From NCBI RefSeq assembly GCF_047511655.1, contig NC_133397.1, forward strand, positions 128,734,308 to 128,798,307: a DNA stretch of 64,000 nucleotides. Direction: 5' to 3'. Of the stretch, positions 12,407-23,495 are shown piece after piece. The stretch is from Castor canadensis (taxonomy: Eukaryota > Chordata > Mammalia > Rodentia > Castoridae). The position numbers were made by a program, and so were the translations under genes. The notes under the pieces were generated by a model. The model made no database searches, was not told the origin of the DNA, and saw only the letters and a list, made by a program, of their open reading frames with translations. The first letter of the stretch is position 1. Every line of letters starts with the position of its first letter.

Positions 12407-12485
12407 CAGCAGTACTGGGGTTTGAATTCAGGACCTCACATTTGCTAGGCAGGCGCTGTACGACTTGAGCCACTCCACCAGCCCT
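12407..12485 (-). mobile_element. ID-like tRNA SINE, monomer, minus strand
   Basis: It reads CAGCAGTACTGGGGTTTGAA, then TTTGCTAGGCAGGCGCTGTA, then GAGCCACTCCACCAGCCC, with a full-length tRNA interior. Confidence 0.9.
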
Positions 12486-12489
12486 GATC

Positions 12490-13690
12490 AGCATCTCAAT
12501 GGGCTAAAATCCTAAACTCCCACCAGCAGGGTCCCTGGGGCTCCCTCAGCCTACCATCTTTACCCAATCCCAATCTCTACATTCTCCTAAACCAAGGTCT
12601 TCTCCATGACCATCCCAAATGGAACCCTTTCACAAATGAGAAACAGACCCCCCATTTTCCCAGCAAAGCAGCTCTGCACCAGACCATACAGCTTGACAGT
12701 TGACTTTCAGCCCCCAGTTGCTGCCTTGGCTGAGCAACCCTGGGTAGTAAAAGCACGCACAACTGTACGACAGCCCTCATTTCCGTTCTCCTCTTTATCG
12801 GTGGGCCACGACACTTCTGCTGCTGCCTCACTCACTGTAGCCCTTCCTGTCAGTGGCGCCAGCTTTGATGGTTGCAAATGATAACCTGGCACTGCCCGTC
12901 CCCAGCCCTCTCTTTGAAGGGGCTTGTACCCATTCAAGGGTTGGGTCAAGGGACATTTGAGGGGCCCCACAGACTGCATTTCAACAGTATTTTCTCTGAC
13001 ATCAGTCAGTACTCCAGGCCCAAGTAAAGACCTGCTCCATCTCTCATAGGGGTGAGAACGCCTTTCTCATCCAGAGGCTGAGGGCAGCACCCCCTCAAGA
13101 GACAGTACCCCGAGTCCTGAGGGTGCTGGCATCTGTCTTGGCCTCTCACCTTGCCTTCCAGATCTTTCAGGTGGGCTTGTAACAGCCCTCCTGAAGACCT
13201 GCTCTGATGTCTCAGGATGCCTAGGGTGGGCAGGTAAGCAGGTTAGTGCTTCTACCTCCCACCTGAAGTGCTCCCTCACAGGTGACCTGGATTTTGAGGT
13301 TCAGGGTGGTCTGAAAACATGGCATTTTATGATTTCATCTCTCTCCCTTTGGCATTCTCAGCCCCTGCGAGAATATCTGGACCACCTATTTAGACGTGAA
13401 TAGTTTGAAGCCAAGTTTCTGGAAGCCTTGCCAATAGCCAGGAGAGGCCACTCCCCCCCAAGGAGTGGAGCTAGAACTGGGATGATCCCTGGGTGGTCCC
13501 CAAGCTTCACTGCAAGGGCCCAGGGGGAGGAGGCCTGGTGTCAGACAAAGTCATAGGTGGAAGGAGGAGCCAGCTTTAGCACTGGGATAACAACCAGTGC
13601 TGGGGGAGGCTGTGTGTGTAACACTGTGAAACGATCACAAAGTGCTCTTCCAAAGTCATTAGCTGAACTTATCAGTAGAATCTGGTAAGG
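12490..13690. other. Unassigned stretch, no feature seen
   Basis: Neither a splice-bounded frame nor a clear repeat is recognisable over this 1.2 kb. Confidence 0.6.
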
Positions 13691-13789
13691 GGGTGGGGGG
13701 GATTTTGAACACTTTTGAGGAGATGAACTCAGTCGGATGGAGTCAGAAAACAAGTTGTGATGCCTGAACTGAGGGAGGAGGAAGGAAGG

Positions 13790-14900
13790 AAACCATGGGG
13801 TTAATGACATAGAAGGTTGCACCAAGTGATGAGTTTAGGGGAGCTGCCTGAAGGTAGCAGGGAGTTCTTGAAGGGTTTTAAGTGGTGGAGTGATGGGACT
13901 AGGTTTTTGCTTTAGAAACAGTACTCAAGTGACTGAGTAAAAGATGGATTTGAAAAGGGTAGCACAGGAAGGGGGGGAGACCAACTGAGAGGCCATGGAG
14001 GATCCAAGTGAGAAAGGATGATCATCTGGCTTTGAGGGGTGGCAGGGACAAGGGAGGCAGGCTTGCGTCTGAAGGCCAGTGAGGCCTTGGTGAATGGAGC
14101 CATGTGTGTCCGTGTGGGGACCCAGGATGGTTCCTGGGGTTCTAGTTTGGGCAACAGCAGGATGGAGGTGCCATCCTGACCTACAGGAAGTAAGAGAAGG
14201 AACAGCTGCTTTGGGGTGAGTTAGGCTTGGGATCTGCTAATTTTGAATTATCTGTGCCATAATCAACATTTCAAAGATCATTGGAACAGAAAAACTAAAA
14301 CTTAGAAAACAGATTGTGTTGACACTGTGTGGTGACCAGGGATAGCAGGCTGAGTTCGGAGCCACATAAGCCCGTTTCAAGGTGGTTGAGGAAAAGAGAC
14401 CAAAAGGAAGTTGGACTGGAAACTGTTGGAGAGGCAGGAGAGTGCGGAGAAAGTGGTATCTCAGAAAGTGGTATCAAGAACAGGAAGACTCACAAGGGAG
14501 GGAGTGGTCAACAGTGTCCAATGTAGCTGAAAGGCCAAAGGACATGGGTCTAACTTCTGTCCACAGGGTCATGAGCTGGTCAAGCCATTGTCCTCCTCGA
14601 GGAGAGCAACTGCCCAGTAGAGTCTGGGCAGACAACTGCCCAGGGCTACAGAGCCTGTGGGGGAAGGAAGGTGGTAGGTAGAGGGGACCATAAAATCAAG
14701 CAAGATGTTTAGGGGCAGGGAAACCAGAACAGCTTAATTGGCTGAGCTGGATGGACCAGCTGAGAGGGAGAAATTGCAGATACAAAGAACGAGGAGGTGA
14801 TTGATAGGGTGAGGAAGGGAATGGTGTGGGTGGGGGAGAAACAAGAGTGAGGCCGGGCCTTCTGTAGTCAAAGGGACAGGTTGGGGAGGATGTTTGATGT
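13790..14900 (-). mobile_element. L2 LINE relic, minus strand, including part of the reverse-transcriptase region
   Basis: Reading left to right the sequence follows reversed L2: TCTTGAAGGGTTTTAAGTGG, a block with GGAGACCAACTGAGAGGCCA, CCAGGATGGTTCCTGGGGTT, then GGAGGGAGTGGTCAACAGTG (the 'DTVDHS' region of L2 reverse transcriptase in reverse). It is full of gaps and stop codons. Confidence 0.65.
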
Positions 14901-16340
14901 TTCTTCTGTTGTAGAGGGAAAGCGAGTGGGGAGTTGAAGGCTGCTCGCCTCATGCCCACATTTAACATCACACACCATGGATTTGTGTTGGGTAAGCCTG
15001 AGGGATTGTGAGGTGTCTCTGAAGATCTCAGATTTCAGCCTCTTGGGTATACAAAAGAAGATGGAACGAAGGAAAATAAGGCATGCCGAATAAACGCAGT
15101 AAAGGATTTGGGTTCAGAAGGGCAAGAAACTAGCTCATATGATCAACCATGGTTTCAAATGGGTAGGGAAGGAAGAAGGGGGCTTAGGAGGGGCTTCATA
15201 GACCAGGAAGATGTCCATACATGAAAGAACTATGCTCAGAGCCAGGGGCCATGGTGGGAGAGTGTGGAAAGGTGAGGGGAATGTGGGCAGAAGAGGCCAT
15301 CGGCATGCACTGAGTCAGGGGAGGGGCAGAGCCAGGTGATAGCAAGACCAGGTGGGTGAAGTGGAGCATGGGGCATGGGTGCAGGTCACTGCAGATGGAA
15401 GGTGAGTTCGTGCTGAAGTTGGAGGTGTTGTCACAAGACAGGAGGACTTAGACATGTAAAGGGTGAATTAGGAGCAGTGTCTATGTAGTGGATGACAAAC
15501 AGTCCTGTGTTTCCCAGATGTGACATCTTATCGAACACGGGGTTTCCAATTGGATCTCCCAATTCAGACCTCTAGGAGAGAAGCCTGGGAACCTGCGTGT
15601 TCAAATTCCCCACACAATTTGCACGATCAGGCACGGTGAGGACATTGCTGTCAGGAAGGTGAAAGACTCCAGGTATGGGGACCAGGGTGTATGGGCTGGA
15701 TGAACAGCCGTGGTGGGGGTTAGAGGGAGCATCACACCCAGAGAGCTCTCATTTTGGACGAGAGCAATGATGAGAGATGTTTGAGGCACTCTGGGTCATG
15801 AGTAGGCTCTGTCACTGTAGCCCCAAGGTGGTTGGGACACCATCAGTCTCCAGAGAGTTCTGCTGGAAAGAATTGTCTTGGTGGAGGAAACTGAATAGTG
15901 TCTGTGCCCTTGAACAAGGAAGAGTGGAGTTATTTGTGGGTTTGGGTTGGGTCCTTTGTCCTCTGGGCCGTTGCCTCATCTGTACATAGTAGAGTGGCTG
16001 ACACTTGGCTCAACTCTGCTGCTCTTTCCTTTGGCTGCCCTGCCTGTCTTGCTGTGTCCTTGCTGTCTGGCTCTCATTATGGTTGGTCCCAGGAACAAAC
16101 AGCCAGGTCCCCTTTTTGTACCTTATTGATTCATGAGGGTGTCTCAAGATTCTGGACCTGGCACCAGGCTGACATATGAGTGGAGTTGACAGCCACCAGT
16201 GTGATGTGACTTAGATGCACAACGGAAGCCCTGTCCCTCTGCCCCCCCCACCCCCCCCCCCCCGCCACAGCTACCCTCCGTATATGTCCTGTCCCTTGTC
16301 TAAAATCCCACTAGGAGGCAGGTGGGGTTGGAGCAACTGG
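14900..16340. other. Unassigned stretch, possibly further old L2 DNA
   Basis: The purine-rich + strand between 14,900 and 15,760 resembles the reversed L2 before it, but I cannot align it. A C-rich run of 22 bp lies at 16242-16263. Confidence 0.4.
16242..16263. repeat. Poly-C tract
   Basis: Eight C's, one A and then thirteen C's form a G-rich run on the minus strand. Confidence 0.95.
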
Positions 16341-16344
16341 GTGG

Positions 16345-16490
16345 GGAAAGAAAGACCTGGCCTTTGGGATCTCTAGATTTTTGGACAACTTAACTTCCCT
16401 GAGCCTCAATTTCCTTATCCATAAACAGGATCATAACAGCCACTTCAAAGAGCTGTCACAGGGATTAAACAGTCAAAGCACACAGAGCTT
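16345..16490 (+). mobile_element. MIR-family SINE relic
   Basis: It contains TTCCCTGAGCCTCAATTTCC, TTATCCATAAACAGGATCAT and CTGTCACAGGGATTAAACAG in MIR order. Confidence 0.7.
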
Positions 16491-17184
16491 GAACTCCAGA
16501 CGGAGTCATGATCACGGCGTCACCATCGCTACCCTCTGCACTGAGAGCCCAGAGCAGAGGGGAGGAGGCACGAAGTGAGTGGGGGGAGAAGACAGGAAGG
16601 GATGAGGGTCCCCATCTGTTCCTAATATTACCCAGATCACAACAGGCCATGCTTATTTGTAGAAGTGTCTTATTGGCCCAGTATTTTAACTTTGTTACCA
16701 ATGTTGTAGCAAGTGCTTCAAGGCCAGGAACTATCTGCTGCTGTTCCCAGCATTTGGGGAAAAACTTCTAAGTGTTCATTAACAGTATACTCTGAATTCA
16801 GAAACAGAAACCAGAATTTAATCGCCCGGTACACTCCACAAGAAAGGCGGCTCTGACTCACTGCAAAGCATGTAAGGAATATTCACTGACTTCCTTCCAC
16901 GTGGTGCCTTGGTCATGGCCTGGCATGCTGTGCAAATTGCTGCCCTCAGTCCCTCGGTGTTCATGAACTTGAGACAGAAGAGGTCACAGGGGTTGCTCTT
17001 CCTGGAAATGGTGACATCTGAGAAGTCTGCCTCCTGCACCCACACGGAGGGTTCTGAGGGGGAGAGCCATGTCAGTCACCAAAGCTCTGACTGCCCCTGA
17101 GCCTAGTGCAGGAAGCAGGACTTTCCCCATGCTGCCGGGGATGGACTGGCATGCTCCTTTACAGAGGGAGCATTGCCGTGTGCG

Positions 17185-17270
17185 GCAGTGCGTCTCACAC
17201 AAGTCACCTTGGGGGACTTGCTAAAATGCAGCTTCTCAGTCAGTTCCTCTGGGGTGGGACTGAGCTCGGC
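17185..17270. mobile_element. MER5-type hAT transposon relic
   Basis: TCACCTTGGGGGACTTGCTA, AAATGCAGCTTCTCAG and TCTGGGGTGGGACTGAG follow the MER5 internal order. Confidence 0.55.
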
Positions 17271-17340
17271 ATTGATGACAAACCCCTAGGTGATGATGAG
17301 TAACAGCGGGGGAGCTGCTCCACAGCACTTGGGGTCACAA

Positions 17341-17400
17341 GAACTCAAGGTCAAGGCCCAGAACTCAAGGTCAAGGTCAGAAGAACTCAAGATCAAGGGA
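17341..17400 (+). promoter_or_regulatory. Cluster of TCAAGGTCA nuclear-receptor sites
   Basis: Three perfect TCAAGGTCA sites lie at 17345-17353, 17365-17373 and 17371-17379, with a degenerate TCAAGATCA at 17387-17395. TCAAGGTCA is the known extended half-site of estrogen-related receptors and NR5A (SF-1/LRH-1). The second and third overlap and contain AGGTCA directly repeated with no spacer. The cluster is a local tandem of an imperfect unit of about 20 bp starting GAACTCAAG. It lies 10 kb upstream of the CpG island; whether it binds anything is untested. Confidence 0.5.
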
Positions 17401-17644
17401 CTTGGAGGCTCACACCCTGGGCCATCTGTGTGGTGTCCTGCCATGGGGAAAATTCAAATGTCTGAGGAGGACTGACTTAGGTTCCTGGCTTACTAGATAC
17501 TCCTCCCACCCCAAGCTGTGTCTGCAACTGTTCACAAATTCAGTCCGCAAATATTTCCTGAGTGCCAGATTTCATTAGAAGACTACCCCAACCCTTAAGG
17601 CTCACTCGCTAGTTTTTTGTTGTTGGTTTTTGTTTCGTTTTGTT

Positions 17645-17725
17645 CTGTTTTTTGCAGTGCTGGGATGGAAACTGGACCGTCTGCATGAGAGGCAAGCACT
17701 TTACCATTCAGCTGCACCCCAGACC
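17645..17725 (-). mobile_element. Old ID-like SINE, minus strand
   Basis: It reads TTTTTGCAGTGCTGGGATGG, GAGGCAAGCACTTTACCAT and CAGCTGCACCCCAGACC. It is more diverged than the other copies. Confidence 0.65.
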
Positions 17726-17859
17726 TGCTGTTTCTTTTAAGACTCACTTTGCCTTTGGACTTTATGCTCAAAGGTTCAAGTTCAAACTCTCTGACCACTC
17801 CTGAGGAGTCAGGGCTCATGCTGGGAGGTGGCCTCGCAATGGAATTTGAAGTAGGGCCC

Positions 17860-18035
17860 TCCAGGTCCCAACTGTGTGAACCTGGCCATGGCTCTTCCTC
17901 TGTGAGCCTCCATTTTCTCGACTTTAAAATGGGCTTCTAACTTCCCCCTTCCACCACTGTGGGTTGCTGAAAATGTTAAGTGAAACACTGAGTGGTGAGC
18001 TCCTAGTCCAGGGCTGGTAAACATAACTGTTATTA
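17860..18035 (+). mobile_element. MIR-family SINE relic
   Basis: It contains CAACTGTGTGAACCTGGCC, GTGAGCCTCCATTTTCTCG and TTTAAAATGGGCTTCTAAC in MIR order. Confidence 0.7.
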
Positions 18036-18687
18036 TTCAAATTCAAGTATTTCCTCCCACGGAACTTCCCTGCTCTACCCTCACTGTAGACACCTAGCAC
18101 GTTCTACAGTGCTGAGTCCTGGTGCTGGGCTCTGTTACTCTGTGGAAACCTTGGTACCGTGCAAATGGTCACCACCCAAGAGGAGTGCCCCACACCAACC
18201 ATGTGTCGTGCACACTTGTGTGTTGGGGGGCGGGGGCTGTGAGGAAGGAATCACCATTGGCCACCATCACCCAGGCTTCCAATTTACTGTCCCAGAGCTG
18301 TCTCACAGATGTGTGGAGGAGGGTGGCAAACCCTTCATTACTTATAACGCAGCACCACAGGTTGTAACATCACCTGGCAGGCACAAGATCGTCTCTCTCA
18401 CAACATTACTTTCACTCACTTGCATTCTAACAGATTTTTTAAACATTTAACTTTTGACTGTAACATTTTTCAAGAGTACACAAAAAATACAATAGCGTAA
18501 CATTATATCCCAGAATGACTTTAAAGTGTAAATATTATAATCATATATCATTGTCGTAGCTGGACTGGCTTTTGAGTAAACGGTGGAACAGGTGGCGTGT
18601 TAATTCAGCATGTTCCCAGCTTCTCCCCATCACCCTCTCCACTTCACCCCTGAGGTCCAGATGCTGTCAGACTGTCAGTCAAGAAGA

Positions 18688-18772
18688 GTAGCCAGGGTGG
18701 GCTCAAGCAACAGAGCACCTCCCTTGAAAGCAGTAAGCCCTGAGTTCAAATCCCAGTACCGCCAAACAAAGA
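18688..18772 (+). mobile_element. ID-like tRNA SINE, monomer
   Basis: GCCAGGGTGGGCTCAAGCAA, AAGCCCTGAGTTCAAATCCC and CAGTACCGCC are followed by a short A-rich tail. Confidence 0.8.
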
Positions 18773-18850
18773 AGAGCAGCCAATAAAATTAAATTCTATT
18801 AGCCTAAGAGGGCTAATAATTTAATCTCACTAGAGAAGATAGCCTATCAA

Positions 18851-18864
18851 GTGCCCCCTAATGG
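18851..18864 (-). promoter_or_regulatory. Candidate CTCF site
   Basis: GTGCCCCCTAATGG fits the reverse complement of the CTCF core consensus at 13 of 14 positions. A single motif match is weak evidence without occupancy or conservation data. Confidence 0.3.
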
Positions 18865-18904
18865 CACTGACCGTGTTTTTTGTGTAGCTGTCACAATAAG
18901 TCAT

Positions 18905-19018
18905 GATGATAACACCCACTTTACAGGTGGGGTGACTGACCGAGAAGCAAGACATTGACTAAGAACTGCAAGTACTGGGGTTCAAACGCAGGTGTGTCCA
19001 GTTCTAAAAGCCGTGTGA
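18905..19018 (-). mobile_element. MIR-family SINE relic
   Basis: It shows CCACTTTACAGGTGGGGTGA, CTGGGGTTCAAACGCAGG and a TCCAGTTCTAAAAGCC end in reversed MIR order. Confidence 0.65.
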
Positions 19019-19051
19019 TTTGTTCATTTGATCTTTTGGTTGCTGTTGTTT

Positions 19052-19180
19052 GGTTTTATTTATTTATTTATTTTTGTCTTTTGAGACAGGCTGTCAACTA
19101 TGTAGCCTGGGCTGGCCCCCAAAGTTGTGATCCCGACCTCCCGAGTGCTGGGATTACAGGCCCACACCACGAGGTCAGGG
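19052..19180 (-). mobile_element. B1-like SINE, minus strand, with (TTTA)n tail
   Basis: A TTTATTTATTTATTTA tail precedes GAGACAGGCTGTCAACTATG, TAGCCTGGGCTGGCC and TGCTGGGATTACAGGCC. Confidence 0.85.
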
Positions 19181-19334
19181 TTATTTGAGGGACTATAACT
19201 TGGTAATTAATAGTACAAAGTCTGAGCCAGGTGGCCTCAGCTTAAAGCTCATCTTCTCTACCTGCGCCACCTGAGCAGGGACTGAGTCCTTACCTGAAGG
19301 AGGGAACAGGAGAAGTGTCACCTTTTAGGATAGT

Positions 19335-19422
19335 ATCAGACTCAAATGAGTTAATGTTGTTAAAGGTGTTGGAACAGTGTCTGGCACAGAGTAAATGCTG
19401 TGTAAATTATTTTAATTATAAA
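19335..19422 (+). mobile_element. MIR 3' end
   Basis: AAATGAGTTAATGTTGTTAA followed by AACAGTGTCTGGCACAGAGT matches the MIR 3' end. Confidence 0.6.
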
Positions 19423-19552
19423 GGCATTTAGGGCATGGTGGAAAAATTGGTTTAGAATAACATGAATGAAATCGGAAAACTCCCTCTTGTTCACTCATCA
19501 GTTTCTCCTCTCTGACATGTTTTATACTTCATCCCACACAACCACACAGAGA

Positions 19553-19755
19553 TTTTTTTTTTTTTTTGGTGGTACTGGGGCTTGAACTCAGGGCCTACAC
19601 CTTGAGCCGCTCCACCAACCCTTCTTTTTGTGAAGGGTTTTTTTCGAGATAGGGTCTCACGGAACTATTTCCCCAGGCTGGCTTTGAACCGAGATCCTCC
19701 TGATCTCTGCCTCCTGAGTAGCTGGGATTAGAGGCATGAGCCACTAGCACCCAGC
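19553..19755 (-). mobile_element. Composite SINE: B1-like unit plus short tRNA unit, minus strand
   Basis: It begins with poly-T, GGTGGTACTGGGGCTTGAAC and CTACACCTTGAGCCGCTCC, then GATAGGGTCTCACGG and a B1-like end with GTAGCTGGGATTAGAGGC. Confidence 0.92.
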
Positions 19756-19800
19756 AAGAGATTTGTTATTTTTATACTGAAAGGGCAATATTTTTTAAAA

Positions 19801-19914
19801 TGACAGGGGGTGTCTCACTGTGTTGCCCAGACTGGTCAAACTCCTGGGCTCAAGTGATCCTCCTGCCTCAGCCTCCTGAGTAGCTGGGACTCCAAGTGTG
19901 CACTGTCACCATGA
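19801..19914 (-). mobile_element. Alu-like 7SL monomer, minus strand
   Basis: CACTGTGTTGCCCAGACTGG, CTCAAGTGATCCTCCTGCC and CTCCTGAGTAGCTGGGAC resemble an old 7SL-derived monomer more than the B1-like units of the composite SINEs. Confidence 0.65.
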
Positions 19915-20626
19915 CTTTCCATTAACTTGGTATCTCACAGCATCAGTCAAATCACCTCTTTCATATCAGCTGCAGAGTATGGGTAAGCTGTAATGTAACC
20001 TTCTGTTGGTAGCTAGACACAGATGTGCCATGAATATCTTAAAAGGTACCTTAGTATGACCAGGTGAGTTTGCACCTGGAGGGCCAACTTTGCTGTCAGA
20101 GGTTGAGAATGTCAAAGAACATCTAAGTCAAAGTTTTGGGCACTCTGGCTCCTTCTGCACAGGACAGGTGGCAGGCTGTGCTTCCTCCACCATCCACCTC
20201 CATCCTTCTGCATAGGTCAGTGCCGTTTATCTCACCGCTACCCACCTGATCCCCCCACTGGGGCAGTCTGCACACCTGAGCTGACCTATCGCAGCTCACG
20301 TGGCAGTCAAGTGGCCACTGCCACCGGGCTGTACACACATTTGTTTGCTCTCTGCATTTCCATAGTAAAGTGTTAACAGCACTTTCCTACACATTACGTG
20401 CAATGAATTTGTTTCTTAATGACATTTTAAATTTTAAATAAAAATTAATATTGCTTACTGTAAGAAAAAAAAAACTAAAAAGAGAGCCATGTAAAGGATG
20501 AAATTACAGTCATTTGGAATTCCATAATGATCCAGAGACATTTTAGTGTGCTTCCCTTCCAATCATTGAATGAATTAAGAAGCAAATTCATGAAAAGCTG
20601 GTATTGGATGGAGAAGGTAAATGGGG

Positions 20627-20782
20627 CTGGGCATGATGGTACACACCAGTAATCCCAGCAGTCGGGAGGTGGAGGCAGGACGATGGCAAGTTTGAGCCCA
20701 GCATGAGCTATATGGGGAGAGGAGGGAAGGGAAGGGGAAGAGAAGAGAGGAGAGACAAAGAGACAGAGAGACAGAGATATGG
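20627..20782 (+). mobile_element. B1-like SINE with GA-rich tail
   Basis: GGCTGGGCATGATGGTACAC, GTAATCCCAGCAGTCGGG and GCATGAGCTATATGGGG are followed by an (A/G)n tract from about 20718 to 20782. Confidence 0.85.
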
Positions 20783-20789
20783 AAAACCA

Positions 20790-21510
20790 TCCTGTGTTGG
20801 TGGAACACCTCCCACACATGTCACCCCTTCAGTGAGTACTTGGTGAGGGTCTTTAGGCCCTGGCACTCACACAGCATTGGGACAGGGAGTAGACTGCTGT
20901 CATGCGGAGGTGACCTCCCTGCCTGGTCAGATGGGACTCCCACGACATCAAGTCCATGGCTTGCTCTTGGAGGGGCAAGAGCCTAGAGGACAATGCTCCT
21001 GAAAACACTGTGATCTGTGTCTGAGCTGCAGCTCTCACGTCCATGTAAATGACCTTCAGGGAAACCTCACTCTTCTGCAGTTGTTCAAGGTCAGATTCTG
21101 TTTGGTGTTCACCATGATAACCTAAGCATCTGTGGTTCCTTGTTACTCTTAGGACATGGCAAAGCTAGAACCATAGGATCAGCTTTCCTTGGAGCACACT
21201 TTGCCCAGTGTCCACCCCAGCTGCTATGGGATGGACTTGACAAATGCCTTCATGAAACCAGAGGATGAACTCCAGGCTATGTACTTTCTGGCTGAGTCCC
21301 TCTCATGGCAGCCCTGATGTCATTGTTGTGTCCTTGGCTAAAGCAGCCCAGGGTTTTGCTGTTCAAAAATTTAAGTGAAGGATGAAGAAATTTGAGTCCT
21401 AAAATTGCTTATGGTACAGCCAACATCCATGGTGTTATATTCGTTTAGCCTCTAGGGAACTTTATGGTGTCATACATAGCTAAAAGGCCAAAGGGGGCCT
21501 AGATCTCTGT
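20790..21510. other. Unassigned stretch, no feature seen
   Basis: No gene, repeat or RNA gene could be recognised. Confidence 0.55.
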
Positions 21511-21514
21511 ACTT

Positions 21515-21740
21515 GATTTATTCAGTAAATAAGCACTGGTTCGTAATTCTGTGCCAGGCCCTCTACTAAGCACAAAACAAAGGCAAAATGCACAGATCTT
21601 AGAGTCGTCCGTAGAGCAACTGAGTTTAAACAGCAATAACAGAAACAAACGCATGCTTCCCAAGAGTGACAAACTCCTGGAAGAAAGGGTTGGCTTGTGT
21701 AATGGGGAGAATGACAACACTGAGAGTGAGGGACTCTAAA
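21515..21740 (-). mobile_element. L2 3' end, minus strand
   Basis: TTTATTCAGTAAATAAGCAC, GTGCCAGGCCCTCTACTAAG and then the GGTTGGCTTGTGTAATGG region follow the reversed L2 3' end. Confidence 0.5.
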
Positions 21741-22339
21741 GGATGGGCCATCTGAGCTGGGATCGGTTATTAAACTAGGTTTTCTCATCAGTAAAATGGG
21801 GACTTTTGACTCAGAGACATTGTAGGAAGAGCGATCGTGTGTAAGAATGAACATTGGAAAATACTCTGTGTTCCAAAACTGAGCATGTGGCTCTCAGGCC
21901 AGAGGCAGGTGACACCCATCATCAAGGCAGGCGTTGGGTCATTCCCCTTCATCCTGGAGGCAGCCTGGTCAGACAGACCCCGGTTATCCTTGTTCTGCCA
22001 CACTCAGCCTCTCTCGAGAGTTTAAGTTACTCAACAGGTAAAACTCACTAACTCCAAGCTTAAAGCTTGTAAAACACTTCCCATTACTTGGTATGGAGTT
22101 ACTCCTGAGCCAATTGTAGCTATTGTTATTGTAATTGTTGTCATTGTTAATTATTAACTGTTGACACTGATCATAACTCTGGTCCTTCAATCCACTCCCA
22201 CCACCACCCGCCTACGAAAGCCCCTCTCAAGTGACAATGCACCTGTGGCCATAGGGTGCACACCTTTCACTACTTCATTCCACTTGCTTTCAGTACGAGC
22301 TTCCTAAAATAACAATGCTTTCCATATTTCACCTACTTT

Positions 22340-22945
22340 TTAAAAATATTATCATGACAAAATACTTACGGCTTATACCACAAAAGCTGAGCTTCCTAAC
22401 ATGGAAAGAGACCCTAGAAAACCGATAAGCAAAAGACCTACAAATGGATGGAAAAACTGAAATACAAATTAAAAAAAAAAAGAGAAAGAAAATCAAATGG
22501 CTACTAAACCTGACAAGAGAAGCAGCCTCTTTTGTTATAAGAGAAAAGCAAATTTAGATAACCTAAAAGTCATATTTTATTGATCAAGTTGACAAAAATT
22601 CAAAATCTTATAGTACCTTCAGATCAGACTGATGGGAAATAAATTTTTTCTTCTGTTGCTGTGATGTTTAAATTGCCACCATCCTTATGAAAGACAACTG
22701 GGCATTACTTGTCAGCATTATGAAAGCGGGTACTTTTGGAGTCAGTGATTTTTGTTAGAAATTTATCTTATGGATACTTGCACATTTTTAGTCATCACAG
22801 TATTATTTGTAACAGGTAAGTTTTGGAGACAAGCTAAATATCCAGTAAATGATGGTATATTACGCCAAAGAAAAATCATGCAGAAGAGAATGAAGACGGT
22901 ACCTCTGTGCTATCATGGGAAAATCTCCAAGATAGATTGCTAAAT
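22340..22945 (+). mobile_element. L1M fragment (3' end of ORF2 and start of 3' UTR), plus strand
   Basis: The sequence is AT-rich: GCAAAAGACCTACAAATGGA, a GAGAAAAGCAAATTTAG block, ATTATTTGTAACAGGTAAG and CTAAATATCCAGTAAATGAT match the region where L1 ORF2 ends. It is heavily mutated. Confidence 0.7.
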
Positions 22946-22951
22946 GACAAA

Positions 22952-23022
22952 AAGAGCTTGAGGCCAGTTTGGGCTATATAGCAAGACTCTGTCTCAAAAA
23001 CTAACTAAATAAATAAAGGTGT
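22952..23022 (+). mobile_element. Partial B1-like SINE
   Basis: GCTTGAGGCCAGTTTGGGCT, GCAAGACTCTGTCTCAAAAA and an (AAAT)n tail. Confidence 0.8.
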
Positions 23023-23477
23023 AGAACGACAGGAATTGTCCCTTATTTTCTGTGTAGGGTAGGGAGGCACACACGTACACACATACATGGAGAAATTCCA
23101 GTAGGTGCACACGGTATTATAGCAGTGCTTATGGGGGTGGGCAGATGGGAAGAAGGTAAGATGGAGACTCACACACACACCCCCATGGCCCTCTGTATCT
23201 GCAGGTTTTGCATCTGTGGCTTCCGCCAACTGCAGGTCGGAGATATTTTTAGTGTTCCTGTGCTATTTTGTGTACAGACTTTCCCCTTGTCCTTATTCTC
23301 TGGACAGTATAGTTTAACACAGCATCTTCATGGTGTTAGATGCTATGTGTAATCTGGCAATGATCTGAAGTGCACAGAAGGGTATGCTCATCTTTTATGT
23401 AAGTGCCGTACCATTTTATATAAGGGGCTTGAGGATCTGAAGGTTTTGGTATCTGGGAAATGGTGATGACGAATAAC

Positions 23478-23495
23478 TGTGTGTGTGTGTGTGTG
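23478..23495. repeat. (TG)9 microsatellite
   Basis: Nine uninterrupted TG units. Confidence 0.95.

Noticed and set aside
12246-12494. Arg/Glu- and Ser/Leu-rich frames over the CT repeat
   Set aside because: Direct translations of the (CT)n microsatellite.
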